NCBI RefSeq assembly: GCF_900116425.1
Contig: NZ_FPAS01000003.1
Coordinates: 248,001 to 312,000, forward strand
Reading direction: 5' to 3'
Origin: Lishizhenia tianjinensis
GTDB lineage: Bacteria > Bacteroidota > Bacteroidia > Flavobacteriales_D > Crocinitomicaceae
DNA length: 64,000 nt
Of this stretch, positions 7,858 to 16,675 are shown one piece after another. Position 1 is the stretch's first letter, and every line of letters begins with the position of its first letter. The translations under genes were made by a program, and so were the position numbers. The notes beneath the pieces were generated by a model, which saw only the letters and a program-made list of their open reading frames with translations, was not told the DNA's origin and made no database searches.

Positions 7858-8396
7858 TAATTTACGTTTACGTGCTCAAATTGTCCGTTAGTTACTTTTA
7901 CAGTATCTCCAAAACCTTGGGCCAATTTTGCTTCAAAAAATCCTGAGAATTGATTGTCTACAACATCTATTTTAGAAAACACTACAGTTCCAGATCCGAG
8001 CGTAGTGTAATTATCAACTTGGTTTTGCAACTTGTCTGTGATTTTCACATAATTATTCAAAGGCATCATAGGTCGAGCTCCTAAAGAATCTCCGTTTCCA
8101 AAATTAAATTTCACTTCTATGGCAAGACTATCGTTTTCGTAATCTGCGAAAAAATAATAATTACCCGAATAGACCATTTCATAATTCTGGAAGGTCCATT
8201 TATCTCCATTAATCTTCGCAAATGCATAGCTTATTTCTTCTGGTTCAGCACACGGTGGGCAATCTCCCCCGCAGTCTACGGCTGTTTCACCAACAGACAA
8301 ATATCCATCCGAGCACTTATCTACCACTTCTTCCTCTTTACAAGCAAAAGAAATGACAAACAAGCCCAATAAAACCGCTAGTTTCGAAATTTTCAT
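7857..8396 (-). CDS. Lipoprotein with CxDG...DCGGxCxPC motif
   Basis: A 179-residue predicted lipoprotein: MKISKLAVLLGLFVISFAC with the lipid-carrying Cys at 19. It is followed by KCSDGYLSVGETAVDCGGDCPPC, a cysteine motif that recurs in Bacteroidota surface lipoproteins just after the lipobox, and then a beta-rich domain of about 130 residues (AFAKINGDKWTFQNYEMVYSG...). I do not recognise the main domain. The ATG at 8394-8396 fits the signal peptide better than a GTG three codons upstream. It is transcribed ahead of the CYTH gene and divergently from the IMPACT-family gene. Confidence 0.72.
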   Translation of the reverse strand: MKISKLAVLLGLFVISFACKEEEVVDKCSDGYLSVGETAVDCGGDCPPCAEPEEISYAFAKINGDKWTFQNYEMVYSGNYYFFADYENDSLAIEVKFNFGNGDSLGARPMMPLNNYVKITDKLQNQVDNYTTLGSGTVVFSKIDVVDNQFSGFFEAKLAQGFGDTVKVTNGQFEHVNVN

Positions 8397-8413
8397 GGTA
8401 ATCACTTTATAGT

Positions 8414-9064
8414 TTGTGCAAGATAGGTACTTTTGAGAAAAAAAGTATTCTGGAAAAGATAAATAAATACAAAACTATACACGCGAAGTCAGAAGGATTG
8501 TACAAAGAAAAAGGCTCTAAATTCATAGGCTACATTGTACAATGTTATGACGAAGACGAAGCAAAAACTTACCTTGAACAATGGCGTAAAGAACACCACC
8601 AGGCCAGACATTGGTGTTATGCCTATCGCTTTGGTTTGCATAAAGATGTTTACAGAGCCAACGATGATGGAGAACCTTCGAATTCTGCCGGGGCTCCCAT
8701 TTTGGGGCAAATTCAATCTTATGATTTAACCAATGTACTCATTTGTGTCGTTCGTTATTTTGGAGGAACCAAACTTGGTGTTGGCGGTTTAATTCACGCC
8801 TACAGAGCTGCAGCAAAAGAAGCTATAGACAACGGTAAGATTATAGAGGTTACCGTGCATCAATGGATAGATGTAAATTTCGAATATCCTGAAATGCCCG
8901 GCATCATGAAATTTGTTAAAGACCACAACCTTATCATCAAAGAACAAGTGTTTGAACTCTCCTGTAAACTTCGTTTGGGAATTCCCTTAGAAATAAGCGA
9001 AATGGTTACCGAACACTTGGAAGAATTAGACAATACATCAATTAGCGATTTAGGAATATATTAA
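8414..9064 (+). CDS. IMPACT/YigZ family protein (UPF0029)
   Basis: A roughly 216-residue YigZ-type protein. The N-terminal UPF0029 domain shows EGLYKEKGSKFIGYI, HHQARHWCYAYRFG, RANDDGEPSNSAGAPILGQI and VVRYFGGTKLGVGGLIHAYR, the family hallmarks; a C-terminal DUF1949-like ferredoxin fold follows. In E. coli YigZ is a ribosome/translation-associated protein of uncertain role. No ATG precedes the conserved core; the TTG at 8414 is a tentative start, and the real one may lie about 15-19 codons further in. The stop abuts the start of the peptidase gene directly (TAA-ATG), suggesting an operon. Confidence 0.88.
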   Translation: MCKIGTFEKKSILEKINKYKTIHAKSEGLYKEKGSKFIGYIVQCYDEDEAKTYLEQWRKEHHQARHWCYAYRFGLHKDVYRANDDGEPSNSAGAPILGQIQSYDLTNVLICVVRYFGGTKLGVGGLIHAYRAAAKEAIDNGKIIEVTVHQWIDVNFEYPEMPGIMKFVKDHNLIIKEQVFELSCKLRLGIPLEISEMVTEHLEELDNTSISDLGIY

Positions 9065-9988
9065 ATGAAATTATTAGAAAAACTGATAGAAGTTCGCGGA
9101 ACTTCTGGAGACGAAGCGGAGATTAAAGATTTCTTGTTGAACCATATTCATGAAGTTAAACAAAACTGGAAGGTTCAACCTCAAATCATAGCGGGAGAAG
9201 AATTTCAAGATGCTATAATTTTGGTATTTGGAAAACCTAAAACAGCCCTATTTGCGCACATAGATACCATAGGTTATATGTCGGCTTACGGTAAAAACCT
9301 TATCAAAATTGGCGGACCAAGAGCGGTTGAAGGTTATGAATTAGTTGGACAAGACAGCAAGGGTGAAATTGAAACAGAACTCATGCTCATAGAAGATGAA
9401 AATGGATCTACCAGCATACAATATGTTTTGGACAGAGAAATTGATAGAGGTACACCTTTAAGTTTTAAACCTAATTTCAGAGAGACAGAAGAATACATTC
9501 AAAGTCCTTATCTAGATAACAGACTCGGTGTTTGGAACGCTTTGCAAGTAGCAGAAACTTTGGAAAATGGAATTATCGTATTCTCTACTTACGAAGAACA
9601 CGGTGGAGGTTCTGTGGGCTTTTTAGGAAGATATATTTACGATAATTACCAAGTACGCCAAGCTTTGATTTCTGATATAACTTGGGTAACAGATGGTGTG
9701 CACCACGGAAAAGGCGTGGCTATTTCTATGCGTGATAGCGGTATTCCAAGAAGAAAATATTTGAACAGAATTCTAAGCATAGCCAGTAAAAGTGGAATTG
9801 CTCATCAATTAGAAGTAGAATCTGCAGGGGGTAGCGATGGAACAATGTTGCAAAAAACAGATTTACCCTTTGACTGGTGTTTTATTGGAGCTCCGGAAGA
9901 TAATGTACATAGTCCAGACGAAAAAGTACACAAGTTTGACATTGCCTGTATGGTAGATTTGTACAAGGTATTGATGCAAGAATTATAA
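9065..9988 (+). CDS. M42/M20-like zinc aminopeptidase
   Basis: A 307-residue metallopeptidase of the M42/M28 type. The metal-site motifs are LFAHIDTIG (His and Asp), SPYLDNRLGVWNAL (bridging Asp), STYEEHGGGSVGF (catalytic Glu pair) and the C-terminal VHSPDEKVH His. A beta insertion sits between the first two. Such enzymes trim peptides in the cytoplasm; no signal peptide is present. It is shorter than typical M42 proteins (about 340-360), consistent with the Bacteroidota subgroup. It starts immediately after the YigZ-like gene's stop codon and ends at a shared terminator. Confidence 0.8.
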   Translation: MKLLEKLIEVRGTSGDEAEIKDFLLNHIHEVKQNWKVQPQIIAGEEFQDAIILVFGKPKTALFAHIDTIGYMSAYGKNLIKIGGPRAVEGYELVGQDSKGEIETELMLIEDENGSTSIQYVLDREIDRGTPLSFKPNFRETEEYIQSPYLDNRLGVWNALQVAETLENGIIVFSTYEEHGGGSVGFLGRYIYDNYQVRQALISDITWVTDGVHHGKGVAISMRDSGIPRRKYLNRILSIASKSGIAHQLEVESAGGSDGTMLQKTDLPFDWCFIGAPEDNVHSPDEKVHKFDIACMVDLYKVLMQEL

Positions 9989-10006
9989 AGAAATTTCAAC
10001 GCAAAG

Positions 10007-10038
10007 AAAAAGGCTCATTCGTAGAAATGAGCCTTTTT
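10007..10038. terminator. Bidirectional terminator between convergent genes
   Basis: Stem AAAAGGCTCATT (10007-10018) with AATGAGCCTTTT and flanking A and T runs; works for the peptidase gene on plus and the DUF4836-like gene on minus. Confidence 0.85.
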
Positions 10039-10057
10039 TAATCATCTTAATTTTCTC

Positions 10058-11533
10058 TTACAATCCATTAGCAGCCATGAAACTCTCTAACAATTGTTTC
10101 AATACATTTTCTTGTCCCTTTTTCGCCTTAATTACAATACGAGATTCTAAATTATCAGCTTCCATGTAGATATGGTCTAGGGCATCCACCATAAACTCTG
10201 CATCATCTAAGTCTACTTTAATATCTTCTGGTAAAGCATTGATGTCAACAAAAGCTGTCACTGGTTTCGATCCAAATCCTTTTGCCCATTCTGGTACTGT
10301 AACTTTTCCTTCTGGGAAATTTCCATTCACTCCTTTTTTATACATTAAGAAATCATCGTTCTTGTACACTTTCTGATTCTTTCCAATTAAGAATTCATTG
10401 GCAGCAGTTTCCTTAACTTCAGACGACCATAAATCTTTGCTGTTGTCCAATAAATTCATCATACTTTCACCTACACCCGCGTAAGCAGAAACATAATTCA
10501 AACTATCAGCTTTACCCGCGATTTGTGCAACAGCTGTAAACTTACCGTTGATGAAAGTATTCAATTTGTTAGAACTTAGTAAAATTGAAACCAAAGGACT
10601 CACATCGCTTTGCGCCAAAATTTTATTCATGTAATTCGGATCTATTGTTTTGGCAAACTTGTCCATTTTATCCACATCTATATTTATGCAGATTCCCATG
10701 TTTGCTTCAAAAGCACCTAGCTTCTCGAAAATAGCTTCATTGTCATTCGTATTTAAGAACAATGCATTTTTCAATTCGTCATTTACATAGGCTTTAGTTG
10801 TAATTACTCCTTGCCCCTCTTCAAAACGCACACTTGTTTTAAACTGGGCATCTTTCATGTACATCAATGTCATCTTCTTTTGCTCTACTGTAACATCTTT
10901 GCTGAATGCAGCTGCCTCAACATACATCGCATCAGGTTTCGTACAAAAAACAATATCGCTATCATCTGCCAAGACTTCATGTGCTATGTCTTGTTTCGAT
11001 TTGTTTTTATTTTTCGCAAAGAAATCTTTCACGTAAGCCACTGGCTCCATAATCTCATCTTTCTCTACAAAGGCAACGGCCATTTTCGGTGTAATTGCAA
11101 TCACTTGATTGTCGCTAACGAAAATGGATAAATCTTCTTCTTCAGATAAATTCGTAAAGCTCATGTTTACAATTTGATCGACCAATTTTTGGTGATCCTT
11201 CACATCTAAAATCAATACGCCTTTATCAGCTGGCAAACCATCTGTTGTATCTGAATTTTCAACTGCGAAGTAAATTCGAGCATCCTCTGGCAAGGCTAAA
11301 TTGAAGGTATCTAGCGTGCTTGATAACACGTCACCATACATAGGTAAATTCTTCGCATCCGATTTATTTACGATATTATTGTAATCAACTGCACCATACG
11401 CTACCACTGATGTATTTGTAGCAACATAGCCCTCTAAAAGTTCATCGGCACGCAAGCTACTCATACCTTTTTCACCACAAGAAAAAAGCACTGCTGCTAA
11501 TCCAAGACTTAAGATGATTTTCATTTTTTTCAT
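10058..11533 (-). CDS. DUF4836-like lipoprotein
   Basis: A 491-residue lipoprotein. MKKMKIILSLGLAAVLFSC gives a lipobox with Cys19. The long mature part (LEGYVATNTSVVAYGAVDYNNIV..., IFVSDNQVIAITPKMAVAFVE, VTAFVDINALPEDIKVDLD...) looks like the DUF4836 family of Bacteroidota, which has no established function. The repeated 'ITTKAYVNDE', 'NGKFTAVAQIAG', 'SRIVIKAKKGQE' beta units suggest two related halves. The start codon 11531-11533 was chosen because it gives a clean lipoprotein signal; the frame is open further upstream. It is monocistronic by appearance. Confidence 0.68.
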   Translation of the reverse strand: MKKMKIILSLGLAAVLFSCGEKGMSSLRADELLEGYVATNTSVVAYGAVDYNNIVNKSDAKNLPMYGDVLSSTLDTFNLALPEDARIYFAVENSDTTDGLPADKGVLILDVKDHQKLVDQIVNMSFTNLSEEEDLSIFVSDNQVIAITPKMAVAFVEKDEIMEPVAYVKDFFAKNKNKSKQDIAHEVLADDSDIVFCTKPDAMYVEAAAFSKDVTVEQKKMTLMYMKDAQFKTSVRFEEGQGVITTKAYVNDELKNALFLNTNDNEAIFEKLGAFEANMGICINIDVDKMDKFAKTIDPNYMNKILAQSDVSPLVSILLSSNKLNTFINGKFTAVAQIAGKADSLNYVSAYAGVGESMMNLLDNSKDLWSSEVKETAANEFLIGKNQKVYKNDDFLMYKKGVNGNFPEGKVTVPEWAKGFGSKPVTAFVDINALPEDIKVDLDDAEFMVDALDHIYMEADNLESRIVIKAKKGQENVLKQLLESFMAANGL

Positions 11534-11635
11534 GTAAAAAAATTTATTTGTTAATTCTATTTCAAAGTTAAACTTATCACGCAAATAGCCTACCAAAACA
11601 AATTATTCAATTGCTTTTTCAACTACCTTTGATTT

Positions 11636-12202
11636 ATGCATTTTATTGAACCTCATTTTAGCTGGAGAGATTATTACGTTGCCTCAGAAGACGCGTATTC
11701 ACCATTCTTTGAGAGAGAGTATTCTGAATTTGAATTCAGCGATGCCCTCTACAATTTTGCCATACACCCACAATGGGATAATTTTGGTTCACCCACTCTT
11801 TTTATGAAGATACTTTACGCCGATTATGAAATTGGTTTCTGTATCATCGAATTCATTGGAGAATGGAACGATGCTATCAATAATGATATCATGACCCTTA
11901 AACGTGATATTATTGAACATCTTATGCAAAACGGTATAGATAAGTTCATTATTATAGGAGAGAATGTACTTAATTTTCACTATTCGGACGATAGTTATTA
12001 TGAAGAATGGTTCGATGAATTGGAGGATGGTTGGATAGCCATGGTGAATTTTCACGACCACGTATTGGAAGAGTTCAAAGAGATACACCTCGACCAGTTC
12101 TTTGTGATGGGTGGAGAATTAGAAGATGTTTCTTGGAGAACCTACAACCCTATTCAGTTTTATGGAAGAATAGAGCAGTACGTTCAAAAGCGCTTAATGT
12201 AG
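11636..12202 (+). CDS. Conserved hypothetical protein
   Basis: A 188-residue soluble protein, very acidic and rich in aromatic residues (HFSWRDYYVASEDAYSPFFEREYSEFEFSD, YYEEWFDELEDGWIAMVNFHDH). There is no signal peptide or membrane segment. I do not recognise the family. It has good coding character and a TACCTTTG promoter-like element 5 bp before the ATG (11624-11631), which would imply an almost leaderless message. It ends in a 9-bp overlap with the convergent NUDIX gene. Confidence 0.65.
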   Translation: MHFIEPHFSWRDYYVASEDAYSPFFEREYSEFEFSDALYNFAIHPQWDNFGSPTLFMKILYADYEIGFCIIEFIGEWNDAINNDIMTLKRDIIEHLMQNGIDKFIIIGENVLNFHYSDDSYYEEWFDELEDGWIAMVNFHDHVLEEFKEIHLDQFFVMGGELEDVSWRTYNPIQFYGRIEQYVQKRLM

Positions 12203-12625
12203 TTCACTTAATTTTTGCGCCACTATTTTATCTACCGGAAAAGTTAAATCTTGCGGACCAATACTCTCCAGGGGCTTCCATCTTGGTTGTTCTTCTGCAT
12301 CTGTAAGGGTAATGGGCAATTCACTGCCAAATTCTTTGTGTAAAGGCTTTACCCAATAGTACAAGCTTATGAGTTGGTCGTTATCGTTGAAGGCAGATTG
12401 TTGAAAGAAATCTGTACAATAAAAAAGCTCCCCCACTTCGATTTCCAAATTCAATTCTTCTTGAAATTCACGCACCAAGCACTCCTTCAGACCTTCTCCC
12501 CACTCCAAACCACCTCCCGGAAATTTAGTAAAGCTTCTTCCAAATCTATTTTCATCTGAAAGAAGCACATCACCTTGCGTGTTGGTAAGTAGACCGTAAA
12601 CTCGAATATTAAACTGTTTTCTCAC
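12194..12625 (-). CDS. NUDIX hydrolase
   Basis: A 143-residue NUDIX protein. The Nudix box is GGGLEWGEGLKECLVREF then QEELNLEI, matching Gx5Ex7REUxEE, with Asn in place of the usual Gly near the end. Members hydrolyse nucleoside diphosphate-linked compounds; the substrate is not evident. The start is a GTG (12623-12625), and the gene begins inside the last 17 bp of the upstream MazG-like gene, so the pair is coupled and may act jointly in nucleotide clean-up. Confidence 0.88.
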   Translation of the reverse strand: MRKQFNIRVYGLLTNTQGDVLLSDENRFGRSFTKFPGGGLEWGEGLKECLVREFQEELNLEIEVGELFYCTDFFQQSAFNDNDQLISLYYWVKPLHKEFGSELPITLTDAEEQPRWKPLESIGPQDLTFPVDKIVAQKLSELH

Positions 12626-13019
12626 CTTTTAAAACCGCTTTGATGTCTGGTTTGAAATATAAATCTGATTTCAAGATTTTACCATCTTCTCGGTAAATAG
12701 CCTTTCCATTTTCATCCAACTTACTCATGTTAGAACGTTGAATTTCTTCAAACACTTCCACTATTTTATCTTGGAGTCCATGCTTTAACAAAGTACCACA
12801 AAGGATGTATAGTTGATCTCCCAAAGCATCAGCTACCTCAACTAAATCTCCTTCTTTTGCAGCTTCTAAATACTCTTCGTTCTCCTCTTGCATTAAACGG
12901 TGACGCAAGGTGTAGTCTGCCTCACTGATTGCTCCTTTCGGTTCATATTCATTTTTGATTCCAAAGCTATCGTGAAAGGTTTCCACGGCCTTGATAATAT
13001 CTGCAAAGTCCTTTTTCAT
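12609..13019 (-). CDS. MazG-like NTP pyrophosphohydrolase
   Basis: A 136-residue all-alpha pyrophosphohydrolase. The metal-binding EENEEYLEA and, 17 residues on, EVADALGDQLYI give the ExxE...ExxD signature of MazG/HisE-like enzymes that convert NTPs to NMP and pyrophosphate. The C-terminal segment (SKLDENGKAIYREDGKILKS) is typical of the Bacteroidota members annotated as phosphoribosyl-ATP pyrophosphohydrolase-like proteins; no his genes are nearby, so a role in histidine synthesis is not supported. Confidence 0.85.
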   Translation of the reverse strand: MKKDFADIIKAVETFHDSFGIKNEYEPKGAISEADYTLRHRLMQEENEEYLEAAKEGDLVEVADALGDQLYILCGTLLKHGLQDKIVEVFEEIQRSNMSKLDENGKAIYREDGKILKSDLYFKPDIKAVLKGEKTV

Positions 13020-13133
13020 ATAATCAATTTTGGACCAAGATATTAGAATTGAAGAAGAGAAGAGCTTTATTCTGCTGAGTATTTATCCACAAAATTGGCG
13101 ACTATACACAATCGTAATATCTAATTGTTGGTC

Positions 13134-13163
13134 ACAAAAAAACCGATGCTTTCACATCGGTTC
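13134..13163 (-). terminator. Rho-independent terminator of rpoD
   Basis: Perfect 8-bp stem AACCGATG (13141-13148) and CATCGGTT (13155-13162), 6-nt loop, followed on the minus strand by seven or more T residues. Confidence 0.85.
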
Positions 13164-13183
13164 CCACTGTAGTTATTGTGGAA

Positions 13184-14053
13184 TTATCCTAAATACATTT
13201 TCAACATCTTGCTTCTAGAAGTATGTTTTAAACGTCGAATAGCTTTTTCTTTAATTTGTCTAACCCTTTCTCTGGTTAAATCGAAATGCATACCGATTTC
13301 TTCCAGTGTTAAAGGAGCTCTCCCGTCTAAACCAAAGTAGAATTTCACAACATCACCTTCTCTCGCGGTAAGTGTAGATAAACTTCTATTGATCTCTTTG
13401 GCCAGTGACTCTTGTAACAAAGTCTTTTCTGGACTAGGCAAAGCATCGTTTGGAAGCACATCATACATAGAAGAAGAAGACTCATCCCCTTCTTTTAAGG
13501 GTGCATCCATAGAAACATGTCTCCCCGAAGTAGCAAAAGCAGTTCTTACTTCTTCCACCGTACAATCCAAGGCTTCCGCCAATTCATGCGCACTAGGCGG
13601 ACGCTCCAAACGCTGTTCTAATTCTGAAAAAGTTTTGTTTATCTTATTAATTGAACCAATTTTATTCAAAGGCAAACGCACTATACGCGCTTGTTCTGCC
13701 AAAGCTTGTAAAATAGATTGTCTGATCCACCATACGGCATAAGAGATAAATTTAAAACCTCTGGTTTCATCAAAACGTTTTGCTGCTTTGATTAACCCCA
13801 TGTTACCTTCGTTAATTAAATCTGGCAAAGACAAACCTTGGTTTTGATATTGCTTAGAAACAGAAACCACGAACCTTAAATTGGCCTTGGTTAATTTTTC
13901 TAAAGCTTTGTTGTCTCCAGCTTTAATTCTTCGGGCTAATTCAACTTCTTCCTCAGCAGTAATTAAATCAACCTTAGCAATTTCTTGCAAGTATTTATCG
14001 AGTGAAGCGGTTTCCCGGTTGGTAACCTGTTTGGTAATTTTTAATTGTCTCAT
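13184..14053 (-). CDS. rpoD: RpoD, primary sigma factor
   Basis: A 289-residue group 1 sigma-70 factor of the short Bacteroidota type, lacking the long region 1.1 and non-conserved region of E. coli RpoD. Region 1.2 is at about residues 14-45 ([21 protein letters not shown]), region 2 at 50-125 ([50 protein letters not shown]), region 3 at 130-200 and region 4 at 225-285 with the helix-turn-helix [19 protein letters not shown]. It directs most transcription from promoters with TTTG and TAnnTTTG elements, of which several occur in this window. It stands alone between two terminators. Confidence 0.96.
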   Translation of the reverse strand: MRQLKITKQVTNRETASLDKYLQEIAKVDLITAEEEVELARRIKAGDNKALEKLTKANLRFVVSVSKQYQNQGLSLPDLINEGNMGLIKAAKRFDETRGFKFISYAVWWIRQSILQALAEQARIVRLPLNKIGSINKINKTFSELEQRLERPPSAHELAEALDCTVEEVRTAFATSGRHVSMDAPLKEGDESSSSMYDVLPNDALPSPEKTLLQESLAKEINRSLSTLTAREGDVVKFYFGLDGRAPLTLEEIGMHFDLTRERVRQIKEKAIRRLKHTSRSKMLKMYLG

Positions 14054-14184
14054 AGCGCTAACAGTTTTAAGATAAGAAAAGAGCCAACTTATACTTTCTT
14101 GAAAGATAAGCTGTTATATATTAAACGCAATAAAAACAGAAAAGGTTGGAGATTTTTTTGGTTATGTAGAATATTTTTCATAAC

Positions 14185-14218
14185 AAAAAAGCGAAACCCG
14201 CTAGGAGTCTCGCTTTTT
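14185..14218 (-). terminator. Rho-independent terminator of acyl-CoA dehydrogenase
   Basis: Stem AAAAAGCGA (14186-14194) with TCGCTTTTT (14210-14218) around a 15-nt loop; T run on the minus strand. Confidence 0.75.
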
Positions 14219-14241
14219 ACACTATATTTTTTTTCTAAAAA

Positions 14242-15384
14242 TTAGTCTCTCAACACATTTCTAGAAATTACAATCTTTTGAACTTCAGAAGTTCCTTCGT
14301 AAATCTGCGTAATTTTCGCATCTCTCATTAAACGCTCTACGTGGTATTCTTTAACGAATCCGTAACCACCGTGAATTTGAACAGCCTCTACTGTTTGTTC
14401 CATCGCTACTTTAGAAGCGTATAATTTAGCCATTGCAGAAGATTGGTCGAAGTTTCTTCCCATATCCTTATCTCTTGCTGACTTGTAAACTAACAATCTT
14501 GCAGCTTCGATTTCAGTAGCCATATCTGCTAATTTAAAAGCGATAGCTTGGTGCTTAGAAATCTCTTTTCCGAATGCTTTTCTTTCTTTCGAGTAAGCTG
14601 TTGCCAATTCGAAAGCTCCAGCTGCAATACCTAATGCTTGAGAAGCAATACCGATACGTCCACCAGATAAAGTTTTCATTGCGAAAGTGAATCCAAATCC
14701 GTCTTCACCAATTCTATTTTCTTTAGGAACTTTTACGTCGTTGAACAACAAAGTGTGTGTATCAGAACCTCTAATACCCATTTTATCTTCTTTTGCTCCA
14801 ACAACAAATCCTTCCATTCCTCTTTCTACGATGAAAGCGTTGATTCCTTTGTGACCTAACTCTGGGTTAGTTTGTGCAATCACTAAGTAAACAGATGCTG
14901 AGCTACCGTTAGTAATCCAGTTTTTCGTTCCGTTTAAGATGTAGTGATCTCCCATATCTACAGCTGTAGTTCTTTGAGAAGTTGCATCAGATCCAGCTTC
15001 TGGCTCAGATAAACAGAATGCACCAATTTTCTCTCCTGTAGCTAATGGTACTAAGTACTTTTGTTTTTGCTCTTCAGAACCGAATTTTTCCAATCCCCAA
15101 CAAACTAATGAGTTGTTAACAGACATACATACAGAAACAGATGCGTCAACTTTAGAGATTTCTTCCATAGCGATAGCGTAAGAAAGTGTATCCATTCCTC
15201 CACCACCGTACTTCGGGTCTACCATCATTCCCATGAATCCTAACTCACCTAATTGCTTGATGATCTCCGCTGGAAATTCTTGCTTGTTATCTCTCTCAAT
15301 TACTCCTGGTTTACAAACATTCTGAGCAAAATCTCTCGCTGCGTCTCTTACAGCTATATGTTCTTCTGTTAAATCGAAATTCAT
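14242..15384 (-). CDS. Acyl-CoA dehydrogenase (short-chain type)
   Basis: A 380-residue FAD enzyme of fatty acid beta-oxidation that makes trans-2-enoyl-CoA. It shows the family blocks: N-terminal helical domain, FCLSEPEAGSDA and TKNWITNGS in the flavin-binding beta domain, HKGINAFIVERG, and a C-terminal helical domain with QAIAFKLADMATEIEAARLL, IHGGYGFVKEYHVERLMRDAKI and QIYEGTSEVQ, whose Glu is the usual catalytic base of butyryl-CoA-type enzymes. The start at 15382-15384 (MNFDLTEEH) matches family length. A TATTTTTG promoter box lies 28 bp upstream. Codon use looks optimised, suggesting high expression. Confidence 0.94.
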   Translation of the reverse strand: MNFDLTEEHIAVRDAARDFAQNVCKPGVIERDNKQEFPAEIIKQLGELGFMGMMVDPKYGGGGMDTLSYAIAMEEISKVDASVSVCMSVNNSLVCWGLEKFGSEEQKQKYLVPLATGEKIGAFCLSEPEAGSDATSQRTTAVDMGDHYILNGTKNWITNGSSASVYLVIAQTNPELGHKGINAFIVERGMEGFVVGAKEDKMGIRGSDTHTLLFNDVKVPKENRIGEDGFGFTFAMKTLSGGRIGIASQALGIAAGAFELATAYSKERKAFGKEISKHQAIAFKLADMATEIEAARLLVYKSARDKDMGRNFDQSSAMAKLYASKVAMEQTVEAVQIHGGYGFVKEYHVERLMRDAKITQIYEGTSEVQKIVISRNVLRD

Positions 15385-15411
15385 CCGTATGATTTTATAA
15401 TTTTGATGTGG

Positions 15412-15419
15412 CAAAAATA
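15412..15419 (-). promoter_or_regulatory. Candidate TAnnTTTG -7 box for acyl-CoA dehydrogenase
   Basis: The minus strand reads TATTTTTG, matching the Bacteroidota sigma-A -7 consensus, 28 bp before the start codon. A matching -33 TTTG is not clear. Confidence 0.4.
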
Positions 15420-15450
15420 AGCTTATTATTGAAAATCAGAAAACTTTAAT

Positions 15451-16521
15451 ATGTCATTCCCACAATCTTACAAGCTAATTGGACTCATGTCTGGCACCTC
15501 TTTAGACGGACTAGATATCGTCGCTACCCAATTTACATTTGATGCAGGAGCTTGGAACTACAACATTGAACACTGTAAAACAATCCCTTACAGTACAGAT
15601 TTTGAAAACAAATTAAAAACGGCACATCAATTATCTGGGTTAGACCTTACTTTTTTAGACAAGGAAATTGGTGGATATTTTGCCCAAGCTGTGAATAACT
15701 TTTGTGAGGAATTCCACATCAACAAAGAAGAAATTGACGCTATCGCCTCTCATGGTCATACTATTTTTCACCAACCCGATAAAGGAATGACCCTTCAGAT
15801 TGGATGTGGACAAAGCATAGCTACACAAACCGGAATAAAAACCATCAATAATTTTAGAGAGAAGGATGTTTTGCTGGGCGGACAAGGAGCTCCTTTGGTT
15901 CCTGTTGGTGATACCCTACTATTAAAAAATGAAGCCGACGCTTTTTTAAACCTTGGTGGATTTGCCAACATCAGTATACCCAAACAAAACAATTTAGCCT
16001 TTGACATTTGTCCGGCAAACATCGTTTTAAATGCCATCGTTCAAGCCAAAAATCTCGACTTCGATTTCGATGGTAACGAAGGAAGAAAAGCAACGATAAA
16101 CAAGGAACTCTTATCTCAACTCAACGCCTTTCCTTTTTACCACCAAAAAGCGCCAAAATCTCTCGGTTTAGAATGGGTTGAATCTTACATTCATCCACTT
16201 TTAACGGCAAATTCATACGCCGATAATTTAGGTACATTTTACGCCCATATTGCACATCAAATTTCTCGTGTTTTAGAGGAGCATAAAGTTGCCTCTATAA
16301 TGATTACCGGTGGCGGTGCGAAAAATAGCTTCCTGATAGCTAAAATCAAGGAGAAGTACTCGGGAAATATAATCCTTCCGGAAGATGATTTAATTGATTT
16401 TAAAGAAGCGCTGATTTTCGCATTTTTGGGCGTGTTAAATCTCCGTAACGAAAACAATTGTTTAGCGCAAGTTACCGGTGCAAGTAGAGACTCTAAGGGA
16501 GGAAATACCTTTGAACCCTAG
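15451..16521 (+). CDS. anmK: AnmK, anhydro-N-acetylmuramic acid kinase
   Basis: A 356-residue ASKHA-fold kinase of peptidoglycan recycling: it opens and phosphorylates 1,6-anhydroMurNAc to MurNAc-6-phosphate in the cytoplasm. Motifs are LMSGTSLDGLDIV at the N-terminus (ATP/phosphate loop), ASHGHTIFHQP, QIGCGQSIA, NFREKDVLLGGQGAPLVP with the catalytic Asp region, LNLGGFANIS and ITGGGAKNSFL. Length and motif order are standard. Divergent from the acyl-CoA dehydrogenase gene with a 66-bp gap. Confidence 0.95.
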   Translation: MSFPQSYKLIGLMSGTSLDGLDIVATQFTFDAGAWNYNIEHCKTIPYSTDFENKLKTAHQLSGLDLTFLDKEIGGYFAQAVNNFCEEFHINKEEIDAIASHGHTIFHQPDKGMTLQIGCGQSIATQTGIKTINNFREKDVLLGGQGAPLVPVGDTLLLKNEADAFLNLGGFANISIPKQNNLAFDICPANIVLNAIVQAKNLDFDFDGNEGRKATINKELLSQLNAFPFYHQKAPKSLGLEWVESYIHPLLTANSYADNLGTFYAHIAHQISRVLEEHKVASIMITGGGAKNSFLIAKIKEKYSGNIILPEDDLIDFKEALIFAFLGVLNLRNENNCLAQVTGASRDSKGGNTFEP

Positions 16522-16675
16522 ATATTTTCAAAGGTTTGATTCTTTGCTTAGAATAAGTTTTTTACTTTTGCTGCCGTCTGTTTCTATTAATAAGTATGAA
16601 ATACTTAAAAATGGAAGCGAAAAATTAACTTCAACTGTGTGAAAAGCACAGCACAATTAGATATAAATAAACACA

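Noticed and set aside
12609-13019. Annotation of the MazG-like gene as hisE
   Set aside because: Only the pyrophosphohydrolase fold is supported; no histidine genes are in the neighbourhood.
13389-13742. 117-codon ORF antisense to rpoD
   Set aside because: Serine/leucine-rich shadow of a highly conserved gene; no independent features.
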